A DNA stretch of 50,714 nt from Candidatus Omnitrophota bacterium (GTDB taxonomy: Bacteria > Omnitrophota > Gorgyraeia > Velamenicoccales > Velamenicoccaceae): positions 1 to 50,714 of the forward strand of contig DMEU01000025.1 of NCBI GenBank assembly GCA_003451585.1. Reading direction: 5' to 3'. This document shows, piece by piece, positions 24,106-32,202 of this stretch. The position numbers were made by a program, and so were the translations under genes. The notes beneath the pieces are model-generated. The model did no database searches, was not told the DNA's origin, and worked only from the letters and a program-made list of their open reading frames with translations. How positions within the stretch are numbered: the first letter of the stretch is position 1; each line of letters begins with the position of its first letter.

Positions 24106-24179
24106 TGGGCGCGACAGGACTTGAACCTGTGACCCCCTCCATGTCAAGGAGATACTCTAACCAACTGAGCTACGCGCCC
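24106..24179 (-). tRNA. tRNA-Val (GAC)
   Basis: Cloverleaf on the minus strand: acceptor GGGCGCG/CGCGCCC with discriminator A; anticodon stem TCTCC/GGAGG with loop TTGACAT, anticodon GAC; T-arm with GGTTCAAGTCC. CCA is not encoded. Confidence 0.95.
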
Positions 24180-24192
24180 GAAAAAAATAAAT

Positions 24193-24266
24193 GAACAATT
24201 GAAAATCGAAAATAGACCGCAATGGAAATTCTGTTGTCTACTGACCTGCTGTTCCATTGCTCTATG
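24193..24266. repeat. dispersed repeat A, copy 2
   Basis: GAACAATTGA..GAAAATAGACCGCAATGGA..TTGTCTACTG..TTCCATTGCTC. It lies between tRNA-Val and tRNA-Leu and matches the copy at the origin, with point changes. Confidence 0.65.
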
Positions 24267-24291
24267 AAAATCGGCCATAGGCTGAATTTCA

Positions 24292-24375
24292 TGCCGGGAA
24301 AGGGAATTGAACCCTTATAACCTTGCGGTCGCGGGATTTTAAGTCCCGTGCGTCTGCCAGTTCCGCCATCCCGGC
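24292..24375 (-). tRNA. tRNA-Leu (TAA)
   Basis: Class II tRNA with a long variable arm. Acceptor GCCGGGA/TCCCGGC, discriminator A; anticodon stem CGGGA/TCCCG, loop CTTAAAA, anticodon TAA. The D-arm GGCGGAACTGGCAGACGC is typical for Leu. CCA is not encoded. Confidence 0.95.
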
Positions 24376-24424
24376 AAAAATCTTTTCCCTTGCCGCTAAA
24401 ATTTGATCTCCGGCGCTCCGGATG

Positions 24425-24445
24425 AAATTTTACTTCGTAAAATTT
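24425..24445. terminator. hairpin directly after tRNA-Cys
   Basis: AAATTTTAC-TTC-GTAAAATTT, a 9-bp stem placed immediately downstream of the encoded CCA of tRNA-Cys on the minus strand. It may be a terminator or 3' processing signal. Confidence 0.45.
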
Positions 24446-24520
24446 TGGAGGCGCGGGTCGGAGTCGAACCGACGTATAAGAGTTTTGCAGACTCCCGCCT
24501 TGCCCCTTGGCTACCGCGCC
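24446..24520 (-). tRNA. tRNA-Cys (GCA)
   Basis: Acceptor GGCGCGG/CCGCGCC, discriminator T as expected for Cys, CCA encoded. The anticodon loop CTGCAAA gives GCA. Its 5' end is one base from the stop codon of the homing endonuclease gene. Confidence 0.95.
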
Positions 24521-24521
24521 G

Positions 24522-25223
24522 TTAATTCCATAGGCCACTCTGATCCCCTAAATTATAGGCCTTTAAAAAATCTATAAAAATTTTATGTTTTCTTCTTAAA
24601 TATAAGCCATCTTCAATGTTGGCATATATATAATTAAGAAGAGTAACCGCATTTTTTGTTGAATATCTGATTTGGAAAGCTCGATTATTATAAAAGACTC
24701 TGCTTGTTTCTGTATCTAGTGCTAAGCTTATGAGGGCCGATAGTTCTTTTAAAAATATTTCGCTCCCACAGGTAAAAATTACTCGAAGCCGCCGCTTAGG
24801 CTTTTCCAAATAAATACATCCATCACCATCTAAATAACCTCTGATAAAATGAGGTACAAATTCGGAGCGAATAGCCGGGACAACAATAAATTTTGATTTT
24901 CTAGGACCCACGCCAAGCCTAACCAGATCGTTATAAATCTCGTGGCTACCGATACGAAGCAAGTATTTTTCTTTTGCAGTATAAACTATGCCTCTGCTTA
25001 AAAATTCTTTAGCCTTTATTTTAACTACATTGTGCTCTGATGCCATAGCTTCTCTAATCTTCTCTAAAATTTCTTTATCGCAAGTGCATATCCGCAAGTA
25101 CTTTCCTCTTAAATAATGGGCATCTTCTAAGCTGCCGTCTGCCACGATAAAACCCAAAACATAAGCCATGGTTGCTGACCATGATTTAAAAAAATCTTCA
25201 TTGATTGTATATTTAATGCCCAT
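24522..25223 (-). CDS. LAGLIDADG homing endonuclease, two-motif form
   Basis: 233 residues from the ATG at 25223. Two LAGLIDADG helices are visible: AYVLGFIVADGSLED near residue 20 and HFIRGYLDGDGCIYL near residue 130, each ending in the catalytic acidic residue. Two motifs in one chain make it a monomeric endonuclease with pseudo-symmetric DNA recognition. The gene is more AT-rich than its neighbours. It starts 11 bases after coaC and ends one base before tRNA-Cys, and it is not inside an intron or intein that I can recognise. It probably arrived by transfer. Confidence 0.88.
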   Translation of the reverse strand: MGIKYTINEDFFKSWSATMAYVLGFIVADGSLEDAHYLRGKYLRICTCDKEILEKIREAMASEHNVVKIKAKEFLSRGIVYTAKEKYLLRIGSHEIYNDLVRLGVGPRKSKFIVVPAIRSEFVPHFIRGYLDGDGCIYLEKPKRRLRVIFTCGSEIFLKELSALISLALDTETSRVFYNNRAFQIRYSTKNAVTLLNYIYANIEDGLYLRRKHKIFIDFLKAYNLGDQSGLWN

Positions 25224-25234
25224 TTTCCCAAAAA

Positions 25235-25777
25235 TTACCGCGCCAGTTTTAAAGCGTTTGCGGCTATCTCGTCTATTCCGCTCATGCGGCCCATCGCGTT
25301 GCGGCCGCAAACGAGCCGCCCTTTGACAGGGCCGATAAAATGATACCCTATCTCCTTAAGGCGCGCGATATTGGCCTCGACGATCTTATGCGTATACATA
25401 CCGTCGTTCATGGCCGGAGCTATCAAAACAGGCGCGCGGGTCGCTGTCACGACGCACGTCAAAAGGTCGTCGCATATCCCGCCTGCCAGTTTGCCTATCA
25501 CGTTCGCCGTGGCCGGAGCTATCAAAACGAGGTCCGCGCTGTCAGCCAAAGAAATATGCTCCACATCCCAGGCATCCGGCATATCAAACATCCGGCTATA
25601 GACTTTATTACAGGAGAGCATGGCGAGCGTCAGCGGGGTAATAAAATTCTCCGCTTCGCGGGTCATGATCACATGCACCTCCGCGCCCTTCTGCACAAGA
25701 GAGCTGACGATATCCGCGGCCTTAAATGCCGCGATACTGCCGGTCGCCCCTAAAATAATCTTTTTTCTCGCAGCCAT
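25235..25777 (-). CDS. coaC: phosphopantothenoylcysteine decarboxylase domain (CoaC)
   Basis: 180 residues, only the flavin-dependent decarboxylase half of the usual CoaBC/Dfp protein (~400 residues). Motifs: ILGATGSIAAFKAADIVSSL, the active-site-type histidine in WDVEHISLADSADLVLIAPA (usual form HIxL), APAMNDGMYTH with its conserved PxMNxxM, and GRLVCGRNAMGRMSG. It decarboxylates 4'-phospho-N-pantothenoylcysteine in coenzyme A synthesis. The CoaB synthetase half is not in the window; a homing endonuclease gene starts where it would be expected. Separate coaC and coaB genes also occur naturally. Confidence 0.9.
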   Translation of the reverse strand: MAARKKIILGATGSIAAFKAADIVSSLVQKGAEVHVIMTREAENFITPLTLAMLSCNKVYSRMFDMPDAWDVEHISLADSADLVLIAPATANVIGKLAGGICDDLLTCVVTATRAPVLIAPAMNDGMYTHKIVEANIARLKEIGYHFIGPVKGRLVCGRNAMGRMSGIDEIAANALKLAR

Positions 25778-25795
25778 CTACACCTGCTTTTTAAC

Positions 25796-25990
25796 CTAAA
25801 GGTCCAAGGATACCTTGCCATCTGCGATCTCCTGCATGGCTATGGTCGTGACCTTCGTATCCGGCGCAACATCCACGAGCCTGGGCGCGCCTTCAGCGAG
25901 TTCTAGCGCCCTTCGGGACACCAGTACGCAAAGCTTGTACATGCTGCCATGGCTCTTATCGATCAATTTTTCCAACGGTACGTAAGACAT
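25796..25990 (-). CDS. rpoZ: RNA polymerase omega subunit
   Basis: 64 residues. Typical omega pattern YKLCVLVSRRALELAEGAPR followed by TTIAMQEIADGKV. GAGGGGG precedes the ATG. The start lies inside the end of gmk (35-base overlap), the common gmk-rpoZ-coaBC order. Confidence 0.9.
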   Translation of the reverse strand: MSYVPLEKLIDKSHGSMYKLCVLVSRRALELAEGAPRLVDVAPDTKVTTIAMQEIADGKVSLDL

Positions 25991-26585
25991 AATCCCCCTC
26001 GCATGACTTCGCTAGTAAAATTGCCTTTATCTTTTTCAGCGCCTCCCTGAGATCATCGTTTACGACGACATAATCGTACTCTTTGGCCAGAGAAAGTTCT
26101 ATTTTAACACGCTTCAAACGCTTTTCTATATCTTTTTTGCTCTCGGTCGAACGCTTTACCAGGCGCTCGTTCAATGCCTCAAGATGAGGAGGCAATATAA
26201 ATACCGAGACCGCGCTCTTCCCAAAAAACCTCCTCACTCTTCGTGCCCCTTTTACGTCGATGCACAAGAGCAGGTCCCTGCCCGCCTTTTTGGCGTCTTC
26301 TACGGCCTTTTTCGGCGTGCCGTAGCTGGCCCCGAATATCTCCTCATGCTCCAAAAAAGCGCGTTGTTTTAAAAGCCTGAGGAAATCCTTATGGCCGATA
26401 TGCACATAATCCCTGCCCTCTACCTCGCCGGGCCTTTTAGGCCTGGTCGTATAAGAGACGGATTTTACCAGGCGCGGCTTCCAATAAGCATCTTTCAACA
26501 AGGCATCTGTCAAGGTCGTTTTTCCTGAGCCGGACGGCCCGGAAATTATCCAAACCCTGAAAGCCCGTAGCGCCCTATTCGACAT
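25956..26585 (-). CDS. gmk: guanylate kinase
   Basis: 209 residues from the ATG at 26585, which overlaps the end of yicC. P-loop GPSGSGKTTL near residues 16-25; the GMP-binding lid sequence VSYTTRPKRPGEVEGRDYVH, then EHEEIFGASYGTPK, are characteristic. It phosphorylates GMP to GDP. The yicC-gmk-rpoZ neighbourhood is widely conserved. Confidence 0.96.
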   Translation of the reverse strand: MSNRALRAFRVWIISGPSGSGKTTLTDALLKDAYWKPRLVKSVSYTTRPKRPGEVEGRDYVHIGHKDFLRLLKQRAFLEHEEIFGASYGTPKKAVEDAKKAGRDLLLCIDVKGARRVRRFFGKSAVSVFILPPHLEALNERLVKRSTESKKDIEKRLKRVKIELSLAKEYDYVVVNDDLREALKKIKAILLAKSCEGDYVLRTVGKIDR

Positions 26586-27402
26586 TCTGCACTTGCTCGC
26601 GGATCTTTTCAATCAAGTCCTTGACCAGCACCACCTGGTAGGCTACATGCTTATCCTGGACTTTCGCGCCCAGGGTATTGATCTCCCTCTGCAACTCCTG
26701 CCCTATGAAATCCAACACCTTGCCCTTCGGCTCCCGGGACTTCATCTGCTTCAAAAAACTCTTCAAATGGTAATCTATGCGCGTAAGTTCCTCGGACACA
26801 TCTGTCGAGCGCAAAGCGCTCTCCAGATTTTCCGGCGAAAGGGTCTTTTTGTTCTCTTCGACATTCGACCGCACCTGCTTCTTTATCGTATTCATATGCG
26901 ACGTGATGCGCGTGATGCGCGCGGACAGGTCTTTGCCCAAGGCCTCGCCCTCCCTCTGCCTCATCTCGACCAATTTCGCAAGGGCCGCCTCAAGCGACCT
27001 CTTGATCAGCCTTTCGCGCTCAGGTTCTTTAAGCTCCTGCTTCTTGTAGCTCAATACGCCGGGCAAGGAGACGAGCGAGGAGATATTTATCCCGTCGGAG
27101 AGTTTAAGTTTCTTTCGCATCGCCTCAAGGACGCCGAAATACTTTACGATGAGTTCGCGGTTCAACACGGCGACCTCAGCCGCCTCATTTATATGTGCTA
27201 TTGAGATATTGACACGGCCACGCTTGATCTTTTTCTGGACCCTGCCGCGGAAAAACGATTCCAGATAATCCAGGCTGGGCGGCAAGTGAAAAAGGGTCTC
27301 AAAATACCTGTGGTTCACTGTTTTCAAAGTAACGCTGAAACGTTCCCCGTTCTTTTCAGCCTGCGCCTGCCCGAAACCGGTCATGCTGACTATCATACCC
27401 AC
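26575..27402 (-). CDS. yicC: YicC family endoribonuclease
   Basis: 275 residues beginning with the family start MIVSMTGFGQAQAEKNGERF and ending VLVKDLIEKIREQVQNVE. The C-terminal DUF1732 part (STDVSEELTRIDYHLKSFLK, GKVLDFIGQELQREINTLGA) holds the conserved acidic residues. YicC proteins were recently assigned RNase activity. It overlaps ndk by ten bases and gmk by eleven. Confidence 0.93.
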   Translation of the reverse strand: MGMIVSMTGFGQAQAEKNGERFSVTLKTVNHRYFETLFHLPPSLDYLESFFRGRVQKKIKRGRVNISIAHINEAAEVAVLNRELIVKYFGVLEAMRKKLKLSDGINISSLVSLPGVLSYKKQELKEPERERLIKRSLEAALAKLVEMRQREGEALGKDLSARITRITSHMNTIKKQVRSNVEENKKTLSPENLESALRSTDVSEELTRIDYHLKSFLKQMKSREPKGKVLDFIGQELQREINTLGAKVQDKHVAYQVVLVKDLIEKIREQVQNVE

Positions 27403-27908
27403 TCCCTCTTCTCGACGGTCTCCACTACTTTTTTCGACGGATACAGGTCTACTATGACCTCATCCGGATTAAACCATAATTTTATCTCCCGCTGTGCATC
27501 CTCGGGGTTAGCCGAGACATGGACCACGTTTTCATACACCCCACGGGTGGTTATACGGCCGTATGAGCCGCGTATGGATACGGAATCTGCCTCTTCGGGA
27601 TTAGTTGCCCCGGCGAGCGAACGGCATTTCGTGATGGCGTTCTCGCCCCAATAAATAAGCGCCATGACCTTATACCTGTCGTGGAATTCCCCCATCAGAT
27701 AACGCAAAACGTCCTCAAAAAAAGGCTTATCCTGCAGGTGCCGGTAGTGCTCCGCGGCGAGTTCGCGCGAGACCCTTACCATCTTGGCGGCTACGATCTC
27801 CAGCTTCGTCTCTGAAAGACGGGTAAGGATATTACCGGTCAAAGATTTTTTCAAACCATCCGGCTTGATCACGATAAGCGTGGCTTGATCTGCTGATTTG
27901 TTGGGCAT
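27393..27908 (-). CDS. ndk: nucleoside diphosphate kinase (divergent)
   Basis: 171 residues, longer than the usual ~140. IKPDGLKKSL, the phosphate-binding region and the catalytic histidine (His130 in YENVVHVSANPEDAQREI) are identifiable. The normally strict HGSDS after the histidine reads HVSAN, and the C-terminus is extended by ~20 residues. It equilibrates NTP pools. Deviation at the active site is unusual enough that substrate preference could differ; the family assignment itself is firm. Confidence 0.88.
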   Translation of the reverse strand: MPNKSADQATLIVIKPDGLKKSLTGNILTRLSETKLEIVAAKMVRVSRELAAEHYRHLQDKPFFEDVLRYLMGEFHDRYKVMALIYWGENAITKCRSLAGATNPEEADSVSIRGSYGRITTRGVYENVVHVSANPEDAQREIKLWFNPDEVIVDLYPSKKVVETVEKREWV

Positions 27909-27952
27909 CGCTGCTCCTCCTTATTAAATTATGAATACCTGCATATATGAAT

Positions 27953-28840
27953 TCATCTCTTCAACAATTTTAAGATCCGCTCCCTGTCTTCCTTGGAATA
28001 ATACTCTATTTGTATCTTACCTCTTTTTTTATTGTCGAGTATCCTGACCTTGGTGCCGAAGAATTTCTGGAGCTGAGTTTCTACATCCGCTACATAAGGA
28101 TCCTTGTCCTTTGTGACTCTTTGCTTTTTTCCCATCTTGAGGCGGCTATCTGTAATATGATTCTCTAACTCTCTTACAGACAATGAGTTAGATAAAACAA
28201 GCTGCGTCAATCTTATCTGCTGCGGTATACTGTCCAGGCCTAACAGGGCCTTGCCGTGGCCAAAAGATAGGTTCCCGGAACTGATGGCCTTCTGCACCTC
28301 CAGCGGAAGGTTAAGAAGCCTTAGGCAATTAGCCACTGTTGAGCGGTCTTTACTCACTGCCTTCGCTATCGTCTCCTGTGTAAAAGAAAAATCTTTTATC
28401 AATCTTTCGAAGGCGTGCGCCTCCTCGATAGGGTTCAATTCCTGCCGCTGTATATTCTCGACTATGGATAAGACAAGGGCCTCCTTGTCGTCGACATCCC
28501 TGACTATCACAGGCACACGGTCAAGCTTTAAGTGCCTTGCGGCCCTGAACCTTCGTTCTCCGGCGATGATCTCGTATTTATCCCCCGCGCGGCGCACAAG
28601 TATGGGCGCCAAGACGCCTTTTTCCTTTACGCTTTCGACCAGGTCGCGCAGCTGCTCCTCGTTAAAATCGACGCGCGGCTGGTACCTGTTCGGCACGATA
28701 CGCGCCAGCTCCAGATACAGCACGCCCTTTTCCGGCGAGCCTTGCGGTTCAAGCGAGATCTCTTTTTTTAAAACATCCTCGACGCTCCTCTGTGAAGATA
28801 TCAGAGCCGACAATCCTCTGCCCAACGCCTTTTTTTCCAT
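27953..28840 (-). CDS. parB: chromosome partitioning protein ParB
   Basis: 295 residues. N-terminal ParA-interacting start MEKKALGRGLSALI; CTPase/ParB box (VLAPILVRRAGDKYEIIAGE, RRFRAARH); DNA-binding helix-turn-helix (SFTQETIAKAVSKDRSTVAN); and C-terminal dimerisation domain. It binds parS and spreads to load SMC near the origin. It follows parA by about 20 bases. Confidence 0.96.
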   Translation of the reverse strand: MEKKALGRGLSALISSQRSVEDVLKKEISLEPQGSPEKGVLYLELARIVPNRYQPRVDFNEEQLRDLVESVKEKGVLAPILVRRAGDKYEIIAGERRFRAARHLKLDRVPVIVRDVDDKEALVLSIVENIQRQELNPIEEAHAFERLIKDFSFTQETIAKAVSKDRSTVANCLRLLNLPLEVQKAISSGNLSFGHGKALLGLDSIPQQIRLTQLVLSNSLSVRELENHITDSRLKMGKKQRVTKDKDPYVADVETQLQKFFGTKVRILDNKKRGKIQIEYYSKEDRERILKLLKR

Positions 28841-28860
28841 ATAACCACCCTGTGTTATTG

Positions 28861-29625
28861 CTATTGCCCTGCGCCCAACACCTCTTTTGCAAGGGCGTCA
28901 TATTTTTGAGCGCCTATGGAGTTCTTGTCATATTGGAAGATCGATTTGCCAAAACCCGGTGCCTCGGAAAGGCGTATGCTGCGCGGTATGATGGTTTCAA
29001 AGACCCTGTCCTGGAAAAAATTCCTTGTTTCGTTTATGACCTCTGTCGTAAGGTTGGTCCTGAAATCAGCCATTGTAAGCAAGACGCCTTCGATCTTCAG
29101 TTCAGGGTTCAAGTTATCTTTTATAAGATTAATCGTCTTGGTAAGCTGGCCCAAACCCTCTAGCGCGTAGTACTCGCACTGTACAGGAATTAATACGGAA
29201 GTGGCTGCAACTAAAGCATTTAGGGTAAGAATGCCCAGGGATGGCGGGCAATCTATGATGACAAAATCAAACTCACTCTCAACTTTTGCCAAGGCTTGGC
29301 GCAGCCTCTTTTCTCTGTCCGGTTCTTCTATAAGCTCGACCTCGGCCCCTATCAGATCTATATTCGAAGGGATCAGTTTCAAATTCTCTATGCCCGTATT
29401 TTGAATAACGTCGTGTATTTCAGAACCGCTCAATAAGACGTGGTAGAGTGACTTTTCAAGTGCGTTTTTATCCACTCCTAAACCGCTCGTAGAATTGCCC
29501 TGCGGGTCAGAGTCTACTAAAAGTACCCTCTTTCCTTCCATGGCCATATAGACGGAAAGATTAACAGAAGTAGTCGTCTTCCCTGTCCCGCCCTTCTGAT
29601 TACATATCGCTATGATCTTCGGCAT
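28861..29625 (-). CDS. parA: chromosome partitioning ATPase ParA (Soj)
   Basis: 254 residues. The deviant Walker A motif KGGTGKTTTSVNLSVYMA, VDSDPQGNSTSGLG, and FVIIDCPPSLGILTLNALVA are diagnostic. It forms DNA-bound dimers that ParB pulls against to separate origins. Its ATG overlaps the stop of the upstream LAGLIDADG gene by one base (TAATG), so translation may be coupled to that gene. Confidence 0.96.
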   Translation of the reverse strand: MPKIIAICNQKGGTGKTTTSVNLSVYMAMEGKRVLLVDSDPQGNSTSGLGVDKNALEKSLYHVLLSGSEIHDVIQNTGIENLKLIPSNIDLIGAEVELIEEPDREKRLRQALAKVESEFDFVIIDCPPSLGILTLNALVAATSVLIPVQCEYYALEGLGQLTKTINLIKDNLNPELKIEGVLLTMADFRTNLTTEVINETRNFFQDRVFETIIPRSIRLSEAPGFGKSIFQYDKNSIGAQKYDALAKEVLGAGQ

Positions 29626-30095
29626 TAATGAGCTGATTTTGAGTGCTTTTTAAAAGCCCTGCTTTTTTGATTTAATACAGACAACTGTTTTGAAAAAACA
29701 GCAAATTCATCACTTGCACAGTTAAGAAAATATTTGGTCTTGGCTATAGCCATTTCACGCCATATATTATAGACTTCGCGCTTTTTACTTTGCAATGGAA
29801 ATTTATCAAAATGTTCGATAACGCGCAATAGTTCTTTCTGCTTACAGACCCTAAAATACGTATTTGGCTTTGTATGGCCGCTGTATTTTGAAGGTAATCG
29901 CTCTTTGCGGGAATAAATCTTCCCCACGCCGCCAAAATAGGTGTATATCTTATCAATTATATCCTTATTATCTTCTCTCTGGGTTATCGAAAAATAGAGC
30001 GAGAAACCCTTCCCTGACCGACTAAAAGTAAATGCCGCTTCTCCGTCAGAAAACCCAGTTATAAACCACGGATCTAACATGAAGTCTTTATCCAT
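29625..30095 (-). CDS. LAGLIDADG homing endonuclease, one-motif form
   Basis: 156 residues from the ATG at 30095. A single motif (PWFITGFSDGEAAFTF) lies near residue 12, followed by SITQREDNKDIIDKIYTYFG, GVGKIY, NTYFRVC and PLQSKKREVYNIW, the usual order of the family often found in group I introns. One motif means it should work as a homodimer. The gene is AT-richer than parA and jag. It has no intron or intein around it that I can see. It stops on the first base of parA. Confidence 0.88.
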   Translation of the reverse strand: MDKDFMLDPWFITGFSDGEAAFTFSRSGKGFSLYFSITQREDNKDIIDKIYTYFGGVGKIYSRKERLPSKYSGHTKPNTYFRVCKQKELLRVIEHFDKFPLQSKKREVYNIWREMAIAKTKYFLNCASDEFAVFSKQLSVLNQKSRAFKKHSKSAH

Positions 30096-30111
30096 GTTTC
30101 CACGCGGAACA
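30095..30111. promoter_or_regulatory. imperfect parS-like palindrome
   Basis: TGTTTCCACGCGGAACA resembles the parS consensus TGTTCCACGTGGAACA with one extra base and one central change. It lies just upstream of and overlapping the endonuclease start, 0.5 kb from parAB. The degeneracy makes it a weak candidate. Confidence 0.3.
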
Positions 30112-30170
30112 ATTGTTGTAGCCTGCACAGTTTTTCCTCGTAGAACATTCTAGCAAAACTGCCTAAAAAT

Positions 30171-30392
30171 TCAAGGTTTTTTCTTGTCAAGGTGCGGTGG
30201 TTTAATGCCAGCCCTTATCTTGGCTGGCTTTGCTCCGGGCATACCAAACAAACCCTTCTGCTCCTCGGATAGGATCTTTACAGCAATGCGCTCCTTGGGA
30301 ACATGAAGAAGCTCGGCGGCCTTTTTTACCGCCTCCTCTACTGTGTTGCCCTCGACCTCTAATTCTACACTTTTGCTTTTGATATCTTCCAT
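30171..30392 (-). CDS. stand-alone Jag N-terminal domain protein
   Basis: 73 residues: KSVELEVEGNTVEEAVKKAA, LHVPKERIAVKIL and EEQKGLFGMPGAKPAKIRA form a complete Jag_N domain. Full Jag/KhpB/EloR proteins continue with KH and R3H RNA-binding domains to ~200 or more residues; here the frame stops right after the first domain. The position after yidC is the normal one for jag. It overlaps the end of yidC by 28 bases. It may be a domain-only form or a truncation linked to the endonuclease gene that follows. Confidence 0.8.
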   Translation of the reverse strand: MEDIKSKSVELEVEGNTVEEAVKKAAELLHVPKERIAVKILSEEQKGLFGMPGAKPAKIRAGIKPPHLDKKKP

Positions 30393-31927
30393 TGAAATGC
30401 CAGCATTAAAAGACTGTTGACAAACCAGTATAATACCAGGCCTGAGGAAAGTTTATAGAACATAAACCCGAAAATGATCGGCATCATGATCGCCATGATC
30501 TTTTGCTGCTGGGCTGCTTCTGGTGAGGCACTAGATTGCGAAGCAGTGATCTTCTGTTGGAAGAACATTCCTATGGCCATCAAAATAGGCAAAATATTGA
30601 GCTCATTGCCAAAAACCGGTAGAGATGTCTTAAAAACATACGCCCTGTCAGGTTGCGCAAGGTCGTCTATCCACAAAAATTTAGCCCCTCTCAACCCGAT
30701 AAATCTCATGAGTAGCTGGTATAACGCAAAAAATACCGGTATCTGCAACAACATCGGCAGGCACCCGCCAAAAGGATTGGCTTTTTCTTTGCGATACAAG
30801 TCCATGATCTCGGCGTTGAGTTTCTGAGGATTATCCTTGAATTTTGATCTCAACTCCTCGATCTTTGGCTGCAATACCTGCATCTTCTTCATGGACATCA
30901 TACTCTTGAAAGACAGCGGGAACATCAAAAGATATATGAAGATCGTTATCAGTATAATGGCTGCGCCCCAATTTCGGCTCAACTTATGCGCAATTTTAAG
31001 AAAAAACAAGAGGGCTTTGGAAATAGCATCAAATGTGCCAAAATTTATAAGCTTTTCAGCTGCTCCGCCAAAATCCCTAAGTGCTTTTTCATCTTGAATG
31101 CCAATATATATTTTATACAGATCTTCAATTTTTTGCTGACCGGATTCCAAAGACCTATCCGGTATCTTCAAAATGAGCCTGTTTTCTCCTTCAATTATTT
31201 CTGTAACTCCATTATTTACAATAAATTGTGGAGCAATTACAGCGCAAAAATACCTGTCGCGCAAGGTGCCCCAACTAATGTGCCCCTCATATGCAACCGG
31301 CTTTTTTTGGCCGTGGGCAGGTTTTCTAATAGTTATGCCGTTAACAAGAGCGCATGATTCATAATACCTTGCGCTCATCTGGTCTTTCTCGGTAGATGCG
31401 TTAAAAGACCCGCCTTGAATCTTATAACTAGTTTGTTTAGAATTAGTTACGTTATTTATTTCTACAGCTAGCTCCAATACGTATCCCGAGGATACGCGAA
31501 ATGTCTTAGTTATTTCCAGGCCATCCTGGGTTTTGTGCGTAAAAACAACACCGTCGGATAGTTCGCTCGCAGTAAATTGATACTGACCCCACTCGTGGAT
31601 AAGCCCTATATTTCTGATGGCAAGGGTTGAATTATGCACCTTATCGAAGGCCTCATACAGGTAACCGCCTATTTCGGAAAACTTTAAGATCAGGCCGTTG
31701 CTTTCAATAGTATACAACTCACTGTCTTGTATAATGTTACGACTAATATCCTCGGATATTTTAGTCTGTTGATCACTGGACTGCCTGGCTGCTGGTAAGA
31801 TATTGGCCTGCTGTTGAACATCTATAACATCTTTATTTTCAACATGTTGCTTCTTTGGCATGAGTGATGTGTATGCCCCAAGGACCAAAAAAGACAAAGC
31901 TATCGCCAATAAAAGTCGTTTTTCCAT
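30365..31927 (-). CDS. yidC: membrane protein insertase YidC
   Basis: 520 residues. It starts MEKRLLLAIALSFLVLGAYT with an N-terminal membrane helix. A large periplasmic beta domain (~50-320) follows, present only in bacteria with an outer membrane, and then the conserved five-helix core (NWGAAIILITIFIYLLMFPL, KANPFGGCLPMLLQIPVFFA, GLVLYWFVNSLLMLAFQ). It inserts and folds inner-membrane proteins, alone or with Sec. Confidence 0.96.
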   Translation of the reverse strand: MEKRLLLAIALSFLVLGAYTSLMPKKQHVENKDVIDVQQQANILPAARQSSDQQTKISEDISRNIIQDSELYTIESNGLILKFSEIGGYLYEAFDKVHNSTLAIRNIGLIHEWGQYQFTASELSDGVVFTHKTQDGLEITKTFRVSSGYVLELAVEINNVTNSKQTSYKIQGGSFNASTEKDQMSARYYESCALVNGITIRKPAHGQKKPVAYEGHISWGTLRDRYFCAVIAPQFIVNNGVTEIIEGENRLILKIPDRSLESGQQKIEDLYKIYIGIQDEKALRDFGGAAEKLINFGTFDAISKALLFFLKIAHKLSRNWGAAIILITIFIYLLMFPLSFKSMMSMKKMQVLQPKIEELRSKFKDNPQKLNAEIMDLYRKEKANPFGGCLPMLLQIPVFFALYQLLMRFIGLRGAKFLWIDDLAQPDRAYVFKTSLPVFGNELNILPILMAIGMFFQQKITASQSSASPEAAQQQKIMAIMMPIIFGFMFYKLSSGLVLYWFVNSLLMLAFQWKISKAKV

Positions 31928-31932
31928 AATAA

Positions 31933-32199
31933 TTATCCTTTGTGTTGTCGGCCAAGGGCCTCTTGTATAAGCTGATCTGGCCCGCCCTTGGTAGGTATGG
32001 GGTCATATCCGCCCACGGAAAGAGGGTGGCAGCGGCCAATGCGTTTGAAACCTAGGATGGAACCTTCCAAGAATCCGTGCTTTTCTACGGCCTCTAAAAA
32101 ATACGAGGAGCAAGTTGGCGTAAATCTGCAAGCATGCGGCAGGAAAGGGGATAACGCTCTCTTGTAAAAATTAATAGCCCAGGATAATACAAGTTTCAT
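31933..32199 (-). CDS. yidD: membrane protein insertion efficiency factor YidD
   Basis: 88 residues: WAINFYKRALSPFLPHACRF, TPTCSSYFLEAVEKHG, and CHPLSVGGYDPIP are diagnostic. It lies three bases after rpmH and five before yidC. In most bacteria rnpA separates rpmH and yidD; it is absent here. Confidence 0.94.
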   Translation of the reverse strand: MKLVLSWAINFYKRALSPFLPHACRFTPTCSSYFLEAVEKHGFLEGSILGFKRIGRCHPLSVGGYDPIPTKGGPDQLIQEALGRQHKG

Positions 32200-32202
32200 T
32201 TA

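Noticed and set aside
23930..24142. Open frame over tRNA-Val and the hairpin region
   Set aside because: Explained by the tRNA, its duplicated 3' end and palindromes; no start signal.
24170..24538. Open frame crossing tRNA-Leu and tRNA-Cys
   Set aside because: It consists mostly of tRNA sequence; the tRNAs fold perfectly.
24522..30095. Inteins or group I introns hosting the LAGLIDADG genes
   Set aside because: Neither endonuclease is in frame inside a host protein, no splicing-block residues are seen, and flanking genes are not split exon pairs within the window.
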